Shown piece after piece: positions 44,560 to 52,824 of a stretch of 64,000 nt of DNA (position 1 is its first letter; each line of letters opens with the position of its first letter). The notes beneath the pieces are model-generated. The model was not told where the DNA came from. It did no database searches and worked only from the letters and a program-made list of their open reading frames with translations. A program made the translations under genes and the position numbers. Source of the stretch: a bacterium (GTDB lineage Bacteria > SZUA-79 > Acidulodesulfobacterales > Acidulodesulfobacteraceae); assembly GCA_021850985.1 (NCBI GenBank), contig JAJZJX010000001.1, positions 62,001 to 126,000 of the forward strand, given 5' to 3'.

Positions 44560-44673
44560 TTATAAAATACCCCGTATTAACGAAATGTTTAATTATTTAA
44601 TTATCGAACTAATATTATATTAACAGTTTTTTGAATTTTCGAAATAATAAAATGTCGGATTTAACTACATTAT

Positions 44674-44706
44674 ATTAGCAATGTGCAAAAAATGCACATT
44701 GCTAAT
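44674..44706. promoter_or_regulatory. Operator candidate 1, ATGTGCA-N5-TGCACAT
   Basis: Perfect 14-bp inverted repeat ATTAGCAATGTGCA, loop A5, complement. Its inner part ATGTGCA-AAAAA-TGCACAT (44681-44699) has the same half-sites and 5-base spacing as the palindrome at 44804-44822. About 120 bases before the hsdM ATG. Confidence 0.6.
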
Positions 44707-44802
44707 TCATTTGAATAAAATATTTTTATACAATAATATAAGTTATATAAGATAAATACAATAAATGTATGTAATTGATTTGAAAATTTACTATCTGCTC
44801 AG

Positions 44803-44823
44803 TATGTGCAAATTTTGCACATA
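44803..44823. promoter_or_regulatory. Operator candidate 2, ATGTGCA-N5-TGCACAT
   Basis: TATGTGCAAA-T-TTTGCACATA, containing ATGTGCA-AATTT-TGCACAT (44804-44822). Same half-sites and spacing as candidate 1, centre to centre 123 bp. Two such sites suggest a dimeric repressor able to bind both and loop the DNA. Confidence 0.6.
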
Positions 44824-44902
44824 TTTTTTGGCAATCAATTGCACCAATATTCAGTATATTTCTTAATTAATAGGCTGCACTATAAATTTATTTTAAAAAT
44901 TG

Positions 44903-45295
44903 CTATAATTCAAGATAATTTTTTAAGCTGATAATTTTTATTTGCCCGTAATTTTTCAATGCGAGCATTTTCTTATCGCCGGTTATTATAAAATCTGCGT
45001 TTCCGCTTATTGCGCATTCGATAATCCTGTTATCCGGTTCATCGGATAAAACGTTAATTGATATTTGCGGATTAACAATACGGGCTATATCGGAAATATA
45101 AACCGCCAAACGGCTTATTTCTTCTTTTTCTCGGCTAAATTTTAAAGCAAGAACCGATAATATTTCGTCTATAATTTCTTTAGAGATAATTAATAAGTCT
45201 ATATCGTTAATTATTTTAATGATTGCTTTTTCGGCTTGGCTATTCGGAAAAATAAATGCGGATATAAATATGTTTGTATCAAAAACAACTCTCAT
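44903..45295 (-). CDS. PIN-domain ribonuclease toxin (COG1569 type)
   Basis: A 130-residue PIN domain. Acidic active-site residues are D6 (MRVVFDTNIFISAF), the Glu of EIIDEIL, and aspartates of SDEPDNRI and ADFIITGDKKM. Toxins of this type cleave RNA and are held by the antitoxin encoded just upstream; the start overlaps the antitoxin stop by 4 bases. Confidence 0.88.
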   Translation of the reverse strand: MRVVFDTNIFISAFIFPNSQAEKAIIKIINDIDLLIISKEIIDEILSVLALKFSREKEEISRLAVYISDIARIVNPQISINVLSDEPDNRIIECAISGNADFIITGDKKMLALKNYGQIKIISLKNYLEL

Positions 45296-45528
45296 TTTTT
45301 GAGATATTTCTTAAGGTCGTTATCGGTTAAAATACCTTTTTCCTTGGCTTTTTTACTCCAATAGTCCTGAATAAGAAAAAATTCTTTTTTAAGTCTTTCT
45401 CTTCTTGTAACCCTTAAGGATTCTTGTATAACGGCACTTAAACTCTTACCTTCTTCCTTAGCTATCGATTCTATGTCTAAAGCAAGATCGCGTGGCAGCG
45501 ATATTGTTTTTTTTATGTACGCTCTCAT
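45292..45528 (-). CDS. Ribbon-helix-helix antitoxin
   Basis: A 78-residue protein: an N-terminal ribbon-helix-helix (KKTISLPRDLALDIESIAKE, EGKSLSAVIQESL) that binds DNA as a dimer and a basic-acidic C-terminal helix (RLKKEFFLIQDYWSKKAKE) that should mask the PIN active site. Overlaps the toxin gene by 4 bases. Confidence 0.85.
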   Translation of the reverse strand: MRAYIKKTISLPRDLALDIESIAKEEGKSLSAVIQESLRVTRRERLKKEFFLIQDYWSKKAKEKGILTDNDLKKYLKK

Positions 45529-45946
45529 TTTATCGGTTATCTGTTCATTAAAAATTATATTTCCATAATACGGTATGAATTAATACTACCATGAAATAAA
45601 AATTTTTTCAATAAATAAATCAGACACCATTATTGCCATTATTGGAAAAAATAAAAGAAAGGCTATGACAAAATTTTGCCTCGATAGTAACTTTTTTATT
45701 ACTGCAAAAAATAATTATTATCCTTTTAAAATATTCCCATGCTTTTGGGATTATTAAGAAAGCATTGTTGCTATGATATGAATAAATAAAGCTTTTCTAT
45801 AAGCATGTTGCCGTTATTGGTCAAATTCGGGAGGCAATGACTCCCGAATTTGACCAATTCGTAAATAAATAGAACACCTTATGAGTCCTTAAAATATTCC
45901 GCGCCTTTACCTGCAATACCAGTCTTCTCTAATACTTTTGACTTGA
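45529..45946. other. Non-coding region between toxin-antitoxin modules
   Basis: 418 bases without a supportable gene. It holds the promoter of the RHH-PIN pair near the right side of the antitoxin start and a perfect 18-bp inverted repeat (next entry). Confidence 0.5.
45816..45858. repeat. Perfect 18-bp inverted repeat
   Basis: ATTGGTCAAATTCGGGAG, loop GCAATGA, exact complement. Strong hairpin between toxin-antitoxin modules. No T run, so a repeat element or binding site rather than a plain terminator. Confidence 0.75.
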
Positions 45947-46279
45947 TTAATTCGCTTCGCAATAATCATTTGTTTTTTTATTTGCTTTTTTTAAAACATA
46001 AAAAGATTTTTCTATATTTTTTTGAAACTCCTTAGTTATACTATGCCAGTCCAAAATATCAACGGTGAAATTAAGAGAAGATTCTTCAAATGCCTCCCTT
46101 AGTTTTCCTATTCGGCGCATTTCTAATTTCTTGTCGCAAATTACAACCAGATCTAAATCCGAACTATCCTTATTCGTCCTTGTAACCCTTGAGCCGAAAG
46201 CTCTGACCTCGCACTCATTCACATGCTTATTTAATATATCAAGAATAGTTTTTAATTCGCGCCCGGCAACATTAATCAT
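45947..46279 (-). CDS. MNT-domain nucleotidyltransferase antitoxin
   Basis: A 110-residue minimal nucleotidyltransferase: G29-S30 (RAFGSRVTRTNKDSSDLDLVV) with D41 and D43, and a third Asp in FTVDILDW. It pairs with the HEPN protein encoded just upstream, overlapping by 8 bases. In known MNT-HEPN pairs the transferase adds AMP to the HEPN toxin and silences it. Confidence 0.87.
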   Translation of the reverse strand: MINVAGRELKTILDILNKHVNECEVRAFGSRVTRTNKDSSDLDLVVICDKKLEMRRIGKLREAFEESSLNFTVDILDWHSITKEFQKNIEKSFYVLKKANKKTNDYCEAN

Positions 46280-46691
46280 TTTTTTCTTCTAATATTAACA
46301 ATAGTTGTTTTGCATCTTTTGAAAAGGTTTTTGCAACTTCAAATACATCTTTCGCTTTATCATCGCCATATGCATGAGATGTTTCGTTTCGCGCTTCGTG
46401 ATACTCCATCCAATTCTCTATATCTTCAATAAGCCCGCTTTTATAAGCCTCGCGGAAAAGTTCTCTCCTGGTAGCCCCGTCTAAATTATCTAAGCCTGCA
46501 TTTATTTTTAGCCATCTTTTCATGAATTTCCAGCAAAGCTCGTAAGTAAATTCAAAATTTTGGATAACCCCTGCGCGTATCACTTCTTCTTCATCTGTAT
46601 TAACTTTATCTTTGATAATCCTATCGGAGACTTTAACAGCCCGTTCCAAAGAATTAACCGCTTTTTGCAGACTGCTTAAATCTAAAGGCAT
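46272..46691 (-). CDS. HEPN-domain toxin (HI0074-like, nucleotidyltransferase substrate-binding family)
   Basis: A 139-residue helical protein of the HI0074 type: NFEFTYELCWKFMKRWL and YHEARNETSHAYGD. R101-x4-H106 is the HEPN RX4-6H ribonuclease motif. With the MNT protein it makes a complete pair, in contrast to the broken pair at 37 kb. Confidence 0.88.
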   Translation of the reverse strand: MPLDLSSLQKAVNSLERAVKVSDRIIKDKVNTDEEEVIRAGVIQNFEFTYELCWKFMKRWLKINAGLDNLDGATRRELFREAYKSGLIEDIENWMEYHEARNETSHAYGDDKAKDVFEVAKTFSKDAKQLLLILEEKND

Positions 46692-46739
46692 ACATTACTC
46701 CTATAATCATAATTCATATTTATTTTGACAATTACTAAT

Positions 46740-47123
46740 TTAATATTCGGATATGAAATCGTCTTTACTGAGCATGGGGTAGTGTTTTGTGTTTAATGTA
46801 AATAATTTAAAATTGTAATTTCTTGCCGTAGCTCCTATAATTGCATCTGCAAGCTCTATTTTATGGGACTTCCTATATTTATTTAAATATATACCTGCTA
46901 ATTCGCCTATTCGTTTATTTATATCTAAAAAATAAAAACTTTCTATAAGTTCACGGGTTTTTCTTTCTTCTTTGTCCTTCATTCCCGAATAAACCTCCGC
47001 AACCTGAACGGGTGTTATATATATTTTGCCTGATGTTTCTTCGGCTAAGCGTTTTGCGCCTCTTACTATTGTTTCTTTGCCTCTTAATATCCAGATAATA
47101 ATATCCGTATCAAAAATTATCAA
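46740..47123 (-). CDS. vapC: VapC-type PIN ribonuclease toxin
   Basis: A 127-residue PIN domain: D5 (MIIFDTDIIIWIL), Glu in VQVAEVYSG, Asp in LADAIIGATARNY and the closing LFTLNTKHYPM, in the order of VapC toxins, which cut tRNA or rRNA. Overlaps the antitoxin gene by 14 bases. Confidence 0.9.
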   Translation of the reverse strand: MIIFDTDIIIWILRGKETIVRGAKRLAEETSGKIYITPVQVAEVYSGMKDKEERKTRELIESFYFLDINKRIGELAGIYLNKYRKSHKIELADAIIGATARNYNFKLFTLNTKHYPMLSKDDFISEY

Positions 47124-47355
47124 TTCTATTTCCCTTTCTTAATTTTCTAATAAAATCGTTAATTTTAAAATCCGGCCTGTCTTTCCACGCACCCTTAGAG
47201 TCGTCTATGGCATCTGATATTTTATTACTTTTATTCAACAAGTTTTTTTTGAGGTTTTCTCTTATTATTTGAGATGCGCTTTTACCTGCAATCAAACTTT
47301 CCTTTTTTAAAATTTCGTATATTTCGTCGTCTAAATATATTTGCGTTCTTCTCAT
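47110..47355 (-). CDS. vapB: VapB-type ribbon-helix-helix antitoxin
   Basis: An 81-residue CopG-like RHH protein: MRRTQIYLDDEIYEILKK and AGKSASQIIRENLKK form the DNA-binding fold; the tail with WKDRPDFKINDF should bind the toxin. Rightmost gene of the toxin-antitoxin cluster. Confidence 0.85.
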   Translation of the reverse strand: MRRTQIYLDDEIYEILKKESLIAGKSASQIIRENLKKNLLNKSNKISDAIDDSKGAWKDRPDFKINDFIRKLRKGNRIDNF

Positions 47356-47655
47356 TAAACCTACTCCTTGTATAAATTAAATAATGCAGAATTTATTTGC
47401 GTATTTACATAATGTATATTATAACTTATTATACATCATATTAATAGATAATAGAATGAAAATAATTATAGACGTCATTATAAATTAATATTTCCTAATA
47501 GACGTCTTAATATTTTTTATTGAAGGATTAAGAGTGCTTTATATAACTGCTTTATATAACTTGAAAGGTTGTAAGGTTTATTGTATATTGTATTATTATT
47601 TATAAATTATTATTATTAAATGCGGAAAATAACATTAAATAACAGCTAAAAATCT
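47356..47655. other. Divergent promoter region vapBC / yjbQ-like gene
   Basis: 300 very AT-rich bases between divergent genes. TATAAC and TATAAT-like boxes are many, so no single promoter can be picked. No reading frame or hairpin worth naming. Confidence 0.4.
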
Positions 47656-48051
47656 ATGAAAATATATAATTTCACCATAAAAACCGGCAAAAGAACCGAA
47701 CTAATAGACGTTACGCAAACGGTTGAAGATTTTATCGTCAAATACGGCAATGGAGAAGGGCTGTGTTTGGTTTATTCGCCTCACACTACGACTGCGGTTA
47801 TTATAAACGAAGTATACGACCCCGATGTCGCATTCGATATCAACCGTTTTTTAGATAATCTTGCTCCTAAGAATAATAATTACAGGCATGCGGAGGGAAA
47901 TTCGGATGCTCATATAAAAGCGGCTATAATAGGCAATTCAAGGATATTGCCCTATTCCGGCAATAAACTTATTCTCGGAAGATGGGAGGGTATTTTCCTT
48001 TGCGAATTCGACGGGCCTAGGCAGAGAAATATAAACATAATTTTAATATAA
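47656..48051 (+). CDS. YjbQ/UPF0047 family protein
   Basis: A 131-residue single-domain protein with the family motifs LVYSPHTTTAVIINE and HAEGNSDAHIKAAIIG, which place conserved histidines for metal binding, and the end LGRWEGIFLCEFDGPR. Family members have weak thiamine-phosphate synthase activity; the physiological role is unsettled. No Shine-Dalgarno before the ATG. It converges on the SDR gene. Confidence 0.9.
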   Translation: MKIYNFTIKTGKRTELIDVTQTVEDFIVKYGNGEGLCLVYSPHTTTAVIINEVYDPDVAFDINRFLDNLAPKNNNYRHAEGNSDAHIKAAIIGNSRILPYSGNKLILGRWEGIFLCEFDGPRQRNINIILI

Positions 48052-48062
48052 CGTTTTATCAT

Positions 48063-48887
48063 TTACGAATTCTCAAATTTCCTAATAAGTTCTTCGCTCA
48101 TCCGCCATAATTTTACCCTGATATCTTTATCGTAAACTATACCGTGCGGTTCTGCTATTTTTAAATCGCTGAAATATTTTCCTGTAATGTTTTCTACGTC
48201 TTTAGAAGTTGCCAAATAAACCGAGGTCTTCGCCCCTTCCTGAATGCTTTTGCCGAAAAAACCTCCGACTGCGCCCCAGCCCGCTTTTAAAAGTTTCGTG
48301 TTTATGACTCCGGGGTGCAGACAGTTTACGGTAATATTTTTATCCTGTAATTTTTCGCTTAATTCAAAAGTAAAAAGAATATTGCATAATTTAGAAAGAC
48401 TGTAAGCCCTGTGTCCGTCATATCTGAATGGTTTTGCAAGATTGTCGAAATCCATTTTGGAAGCATGCGCGGTCGAACTTACGTTTATTATGCGTGCATA
48501 TTCTTTTGCCGGTTTAATAATCGGAAGAAGATTTAACGTAAGATAAAACATTGAAAGGTGGTTTATCTGAAAAGTCCCCTCTATTCCTTCCGGAGACGGT
48601 ATGTAATCCTTTAAATAAACGCCGGCATTGTTAATTAAAATATCTAAATTTTCATATCTTTTTTTAACTTCTTCGGAAAAGCGGCGAACTTCTTTCAACG
48701 ACAGCAAATCGCATGCGAAGTAATCTAAATTTTTAGAGCCTGCTGCAGGGGAGATTTCATTTACGGTTTGCCTGCACTTTTCTTCGTTTCTCCCGTGAAT
48801 AAGCACAAAAAAACCTTTCTGCGCCAAATTAAAGGCTGTCTGCTTTCCTATGCCGTCGGTAGAACCGGTAATAAGAACTGTTTTCAT
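48063..48887 (-). CDS. Short-chain dehydrogenase/reductase (retinol dehydrogenase-like)
   Basis: A 274-residue SDR: cofactor site TGSTDGIGKQTA (8-19), structural NNAGVYL, catalytic Ser in NVSSTAH and Tyr-Lys in YSLSKL. The sequence is of the classical group close to retinol dehydrogenase-like and WWOX-like enzymes; substrate unknown, NADP likely from the basic HGRNEEK. The start overlaps the stop of the LRV gene by 4 bases. Confidence 0.88.
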   Translation of the reverse strand: MKTVLITGSTDGIGKQTAFNLAQKGFFVLIHGRNEEKCRQTVNEISPAAGSKNLDYFACDLLSLKEVRRFSEEVKKRYENLDILINNAGVYLKDYIPSPEGIEGTFQINHLSMFYLTLNLLPIIKPAKEYARIINVSSTAHASKMDFDNLAKPFRYDGHRAYSLSKLCNILFTFELSEKLQDKNITVNCLHPGVINTKLLKAGWGAVGGFFGKSIQEGAKTSVYLATSKDVENITGKYFSDLKIAEPHGIVYDKDIRVKLWRMSEELIRKFENS

Positions 48888-49402
48888 AAATTTGACATCC
48901 TTTCCGCAACGATATTTCTAACGCTTTCGCTATCGTCGTCTTTCATTAAAGGCAGATACTCTTCCGGAATCCTTTTCGACACCGCTTTTCTTACGAGTGC
49001 TTCGGCATCATGCATCATATCTTTTAAATATTTCGGTTCTATTCTTTCGGCAACCTTAATCCTGACTATCGGCTCTTTATCGCGCATTAGCGAGGGCAGA
49101 TAAGATTCGTCTATTCTTTCGGCGGCCGCATGCCTAACCCAGAAAGATTTATCGTTGAGCATTTTCGGAAGCTCTTTTGCGTCTATTCTTTTTGCAACTA
49201 TTAAACGGACTTCTTTAAACGGGTCGTTTATTAGAGACGTTAAATTTTCGGCGGATATTCTCGAGGCGACTTTATATCTTACGTTTTCGTCTTTATCGTT
49301 TAATGCGTGAATTAAATAAGCGGGGTCTGCAGTGCTTACGGCATTAAACCGCTCTTTAAAATCTCCGTTTTTTAAAATGTTTATGAATTCGTTTTCGGTC
49401 AT
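48884..49402 (-). CDS. Leucine-rich-repeat-variant (LRV)/HEAT-like repeat protein
   Basis: A 172-residue all-helical repeat protein with seven units of about 23 residues, each with the pattern D-x-x-x-x-VR-x-x-A(A)-x-R-I-x-x-x-x-L (for example DKDENVRYKVASRISAENL). This is the LRV type first described in an Azotobacter Fe-S protein, but the N-terminal Cys cluster of that protein is absent. Likely a protein-binding scaffold. Coupled to the SDR gene by a 4-base overlap. Confidence 0.85.
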   Translation of the reverse strand: MTENEFINILKNGDFKERFNAVSTADPAYLIHALNDKDENVRYKVASRISAENLTSLINDPFKEVRLIVAKRIDAKELPKMLNDKSFWVRHAAAERIDESYLPSLMRDKEPIVRIKVAERIEPKYLKDMMHDAEALVRKAVSKRIPEEYLPLMKDDDSESVRNIVAERMSNL

Positions 49403-49458
49403 TTTATTCGTAAATTCAATAAATTAATAAATTTTTGTTCTTTTATTTAATTATACCT

Positions 49459-49475
49459 CAAAATTTTGAATTTTG
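49459..49475. repeat. Short inverted repeat before the DUF488 gene
   Basis: CAAAATT-TTG-AATTTTG in the divergent gap between the LRV and DUF488 genes. Could be an operator; weak. Confidence 0.3.
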
Positions 49476-49538
49476 GCACATTTTCACCGTTTTTTAAGAT
49501 ATAATTAATAAATATATAATATATCGGAGGAGAAAAAT

Positions 49539-49931
49539 ATGCTGAATATAAAAAGAATTTACGACGAGCCGTCCGATGACGACGGTATAAGAATATTAGT
49601 GGACAGATTATGGCCAAGAGGTATGAGCAAAGAAAAGGCGAAAATGAATTTCTGGTTTAAAGATATAGCCCCTTCTAACGAACTAAGAAAATCGTTTCAT
49701 GAATCGGCAATAGATTTTAACGGATTTAAAACAAAATATTTAGAAGAGCTTTCGGAATACTACCGCACTCACGATTCGTTGACCAAGAAGGATAGTGATT
49801 CAGTCAATTCCATTGCGAAAATATTAAGACTGTTAAAAACCGGAAACAAAAACGTAACCTTATTGTACGGCCTTAAAGACGAAATAAATAATAATGCCGC
49901 TGTTTTGAAAGAATTTATATTACACAAATAA
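49539..49931 (+). CDS. DUF488 (YeaO-like) protein
   Basis: A 130-residue DUF488 protein: IRILVDRLWPRGMSKEKA near the start, then FHE and LLYGLKDEINNNAAVLKEF at the end, all family signatures. The function of DUF488 is not known. GGAGGAG (49526-49532) and correct spacing fix the start. Confidence 0.9.
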   Translation: MLNIKRIYDEPSDDDGIRILVDRLWPRGMSKEKAKMNFWFKDIAPSNELRKSFHESAIDFNGFKTKYLEELSEYYRTHDSLTKKDSDSVNSIAKILRLLKTGNKNVTLLYGLKDEINNNAAVLKEFILHK

Positions 49932-49966
49932 ATCATATAATAAATCATATCCGATTTATTTTATCA

Positions 49967-50223
49967 TTAATTTTTTTTATTTCTAACTTTTTCTAAAATT
50001 AGTTCTGCATATTCTTTAGCTTCTTGACCATTTTTATTCGGCATTAATATGACAAATTCATCTCCGTACTTTATATGCAAATTCTAAATCTTCTTCGTTT
50101 AGTAAATCATTTATGTATTTTAACTAACATTGCAATATCACTTTGATTAATATTTAAAAATTTAAGCCTTTCATTGATGTTTTTTTCATTAATGTTTAAT
50201 AAATTTACAATCGAAGCATTCAT
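49967..50223 (-). pseudogene. Remnant of a globin-like sensor GGDEF diguanylate cyclase
   Basis: The left end encodes YGDEFVILMPNKNGQEAK and a final helix before a stop (49967): the end of a GGDEF domain with the signature YGDEF. The right end encodes MNASIVNLLNINEKNINERL and KFLNINQSDIAML, resembling the start of a globin-coupled sensor. Between them the frame is broken and most of the gene is missing. A dead c-di-GMP enzyme reduced to its ends. Confidence 0.65.
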
Positions 50224-50326
50224 ACCGATTGTTCCTTATTTAATTTATAATTATTTTAACTCTTCAGGGATTTTACGTTCTTGATTATAAGTACAGAACA
50301 ACCATACGGATTACCAGGTTAAACGG

Positions 50327-50875
50327 TTATGCATATCTTTCTTCTTTAAACGGGTCTGCGGTATTGGAATAGCCTCTTTGCTCCCAATATCCAAGCTCTT
50401 CTTTGTCCAAAAACGTAATTGCTTTGACCCATTTAGCGCTTTTATAGGCATATTTATCCGGAATGACGAGACGAAGCGGGAATCCATGTTCGCGCGTTAA
50501 AACTTTACCGGCATATTTTAAGGCAAATATGGAATTGTCTTTAAGGAGAAAATCGGCATCTACGTTTGTCGTATAGCCGTCGTAAGAGCCTATTAAAACA
50601 TATTTTGCGTCTTTAAGGGGTTTAACTATATCGCAGAGCTTTTTTGATAAAACTCCCTCCCATTCAGCCGATTCTTTAGTCCAGCCCGTAACGCAGTGAA
50701 AATCGTCGATTACTTTTTCGTTTCCTATTTTTACAAGGTCTTCGTAACTAAAAACCGTAGGGTTTTCGACCGATCCGTTTATGGTAAGTCTATAGTCTTC
50801 ATCGCTTACTTCAGGAATATATCCCAAGTCTAATTGAATAATATCCTCTACTTTTTTCTGGTTAGGCGGTATCAT
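50327..50875 (-). CDS. Sulfite-oxidase-like molybdopterin-domain protein
   Basis: A 182-residue protein consisting only of the oxidoreductase molybdopterin-binding domain. C61 in DDFHCVTGWT is the molybdenum-ligand cysteine of the sulfite oxidase/YedY family; GKVLTREHGFPLRLVIPDKYAYKSAKWVK follows (cited as HGFPLRLVIP and KSAKWVK). No signal peptide, haem domain or dimer domain, so it should act in the cytoplasm as a reductase-like protein. Substrate unknown. It depends on the Moco pathway for which moaA lies at 20 kb. 21 bases after the nitroreductase gene. Confidence 0.88.
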   Translation of the reverse strand: MIPPNQKKVEDIIQLDLGYIPEVSDEDYRLTINGSVENPTVFSYEDLVKIGNEKVIDDFHCVTGWTKESAEWEGVLSKKLCDIVKPLKDAKYVLIGSYDGYTTNVDADFLLKDNSIFALKYAGKVLTREHGFPLRLVIPDKYAYKSAKWVKAITFLDKEELGYWEQRGYSNTADPFKEERYA

Positions 50876-50896
50876 ATAATTTTGTAAAAACTCTTT

Positions 50897-51553
50897 TTAC
50901 TCAAAATAATTTATAACGTCTTCATTTCTGAAAGTTTTTATTTCGTTTACTTTGCTTGTTTTTTTGTAGTAGCCTATAGAAATGCCGAGGAGGAATTTTT
51001 TATTTTTAGGAAGTTTAAAGGCTTTCCGTAAAACATCAGGATATGCGACTAAATAAGCCTGAGGACATGCGCCCAAGCCTAAATCGTGCGCGGCAAGAAG
51101 AATGTTTTGCGCTAAAAAACCGCAGTCAAAAACCGACCATAGCCCCAAATTTTCATCCATATATATAAAAATTGCAGTCTGGGAATGAAAAAAAACATAG
51201 TTACGAAGCGAAAACTCGGTTCTTTTTTCTTTATCGTCCCTGTTAATGCCTACATATTCAAACCTGTGTTTGCCGGTTTCAAACATATTATTGCCCTGCT
51301 TTTCAGGCCAGGAATCCGGAAAAGGATAATCAGGATTAATAGGGGTGCAGTTTTTCGCAAGTTCGTAAAGATTTTTTTTAATAAATTCGGAGGTTTTACC
51401 CGTTGAAACCGCAATCTCCCACGGCTGAGAATTTGCCCATGAAGGAGCCCTCAGCGATAATTTAAGCATTTTGTCTATAATCTCTCTGGGAACGGGTTTG
51501 TCTTCAAAATCTCTTTTAGACGTCCTCGATCCTATGGCTTCAAATAATTCCAT
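50897..51553 (-). CDS. Nitroreductase-family flavoprotein
   Basis: A 218-residue FMN-dependent nitroreductase-fold protein: RTSKRDFEDKPVP and APSWANSQPWEIAV for FMN binding, and a C-terminal GLGACPQAYLVAYP and LLGISIGY. It could reduce quinones, nitro compounds or flavins with NAD(P)H; exact substrate unreadable. It lies 2 bases downstream of the binding lipoprotein gene and before the sulfite-oxidase-like gene, likely one operon. Confidence 0.88.
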   Translation of the reverse strand: MELFEAIGSRTSKRDFEDKPVPREIIDKMLKLSLRAPSWANSQPWEIAVSTGKTSEFIKKNLYELAKNCTPINPDYPFPDSWPEKQGNNMFETGKHRFEYVGINRDDKEKRTEFSLRNYVFFHSQTAIFIYMDENLGLWSVFDCGFLAQNILLAAHDLGLGACPQAYLVAYPDVLRKAFKLPKNKKFLLGISIGYYKKTSKVNEIKTFRNEDVINYFE

Positions 51554-51555
51554 TA

Positions 51556-52824
51556 TTACCCCTCCAAAGGATTTTTTAATATATAAATTTTACCGTTTTT
51601 ATAGTTAAAAAGATAAAGCGACTTTTTGAATATATTATTTTTCAGGTTAACTATGCCGCATACGCCCTTAAACTTTTTAATTTTTAATATTGCATGGTAA
51701 AATTTTACGCCGCTAACATTTTTATTTTTTGACAAATTAACTTTACCGGCGGCTTTAATAATTATCCCTCCTATATCGTAACCTTCGGCGCTAAGAATAT
51801 TCGGGGTTTTTCCATACGTTTGTTTATAATCCGACGAAAAATTTTTAACGATTTTATTATCCGCATGCTTAAAAAACCCGTCCGGAAAAATAGAATTTTC
51901 CATGTAAAAACCGTTTTTTTCTATAAACCTGCTTGAATCTAAAGAACTAAGCCCGAATATCGGAAACCCCGTAATATTATAATATACCAACTGCGTTAAA
52001 ATCAGTTTTATTTTTGAATTTCCGCCTATTACGAAAAGGCCGTCAAACGGAATATTCGGCCTCGACTTAGTTATACCGTGCATAAGGTCGTATTTAGTTA
52101 TACCAAGTTCGGCTTTTTCTGCCGCGGATACATGAAGATTGCCGATGCCGTTAAATGTAACTATATTGTTAAAATTATCGAAAAAATCGACGGTATTTTC
52201 CGCGTATGCAGTTTGATTTAATAAATTTATCCCGTATTTTTTTGCAAAATTATTGATATATTCTAAAATTTTCGAACCGTATCCGTAATCTGGATATATA
52301 ACCGAAACAGACTTTATGCCCTGTTCTCCGGCATATTGAATTTCCGTTTTAATTTCCTGTTTTAACGTCATGCCGTAGCCGAAAACATAATGCGATAAAT
52401 CTTTTTTAGCGGCTACCGGCGAGGGAGTAATTACCGGAATTTTAAATTCATCGGAATATTTTGCAAAATATTTCAACTGTCCGGCAAAAAGAGGCCCGAT
52501 TATAGCCGAAACGCCTTTTTTGCTTAAGGATTTGAACAAACCGTATATGCTTGTTTTGCCAGCGCTTAACGGCAGGTTGACTATAATGAATTTTACCTCA
52601 GAGGCTCCGCTTCTTTTTAAACTCAAAAGCATTCCGTTTACAAACTGCTTTCCGAAAAAAGCATACCTGCCTTCCACTGGCATTACCAATGCTATTCTTA
52701 TAACCGTTCCTTTATTTAATACATTGCCGTCTTTGGCGGCAGCACTTTTGCATCCGAATACCGAAACGAGAAAAATAGTAAAAAAAATTGCCGAAACGAG
52801 AAATAAAATTTTTATTCTATTCAT
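51556..52824 (-). CDS. Periplasmic-binding-protein type I lipoprotein (Leu/Ile/Val or LpoA-like)
   Basis: A 422-residue lipoprotein. I choose the ATG at 52822-52824, which gives a signal sequence MNRIKILFLVSAIFF.. with lipobox VFGC (Cys25); the longer frame to 52923 adds an unlikely leader. The mature part is a Peripla_BP_6 fold: IRIALVMPVEGRYAFFGKQF, VSAIIGPLFAGQ, VSVIYPDYGYGSKI and AEGYDIGGIIIKAAG. Without ABC permease genes nearby it may be an orphan binding protein or an LpoA-like activator of the class A PBP. Cell location: lipid-anchored, periplasmic side. Confidence 0.8.
   Translation of the reverse strand: MNRIKILFLVSAIFFTIFLVSVFGCKSAAAKDGNVLNKGTVIRIALVMPVEGRYAFFGKQFVNGMLLSLKRSGASEVKFIIVNLPLSAGKTSIYGLFKSLSKKGVSAIIGPLFAGQLKYFAKYSDEFKIPVITPSPVAAKKDLSHYVFGYGMTLKQEIKTEIQYAGEQGIKSVSVIYPDYGYGSKILEYINNFAKKYGINLLNQTAYAENTVDFFDNFNNIVTFNGIGNLHVSAAEKAELGITKYDLMHGITKSRPNIPFDGLFVIGGNSKIKLILTQLVYYNITGFPIFGLSSLDSSRFIEKNGFYMENSIFPDGFFKHADNKIVKNFSSDYKQTYGKTPNILSAEGYDIGGIIIKAAGKVNLSKNKNVSGVKFYHAILKIKKFKGVCGIVNLKNNIFKKSLYLFNYKNGKIYILKNPLEG

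Larger units (their letters stand above)
44560..44902. other. Promoter region of the type I restriction locus
   Basis: A 343-base non-coding AT-rich region between the PIN toxin gene and hsdM. It has no coding frame. It holds two palindromes with the same half-sites and spacing (next two entries). Confidence 0.6.

Noticed and set aside
45529..45946. tRNA or small RNA gene in the 418-base gap
   Set aside because: No cloverleaf, no TTC-arm sequence; only the 18-bp inverted repeat is structured.
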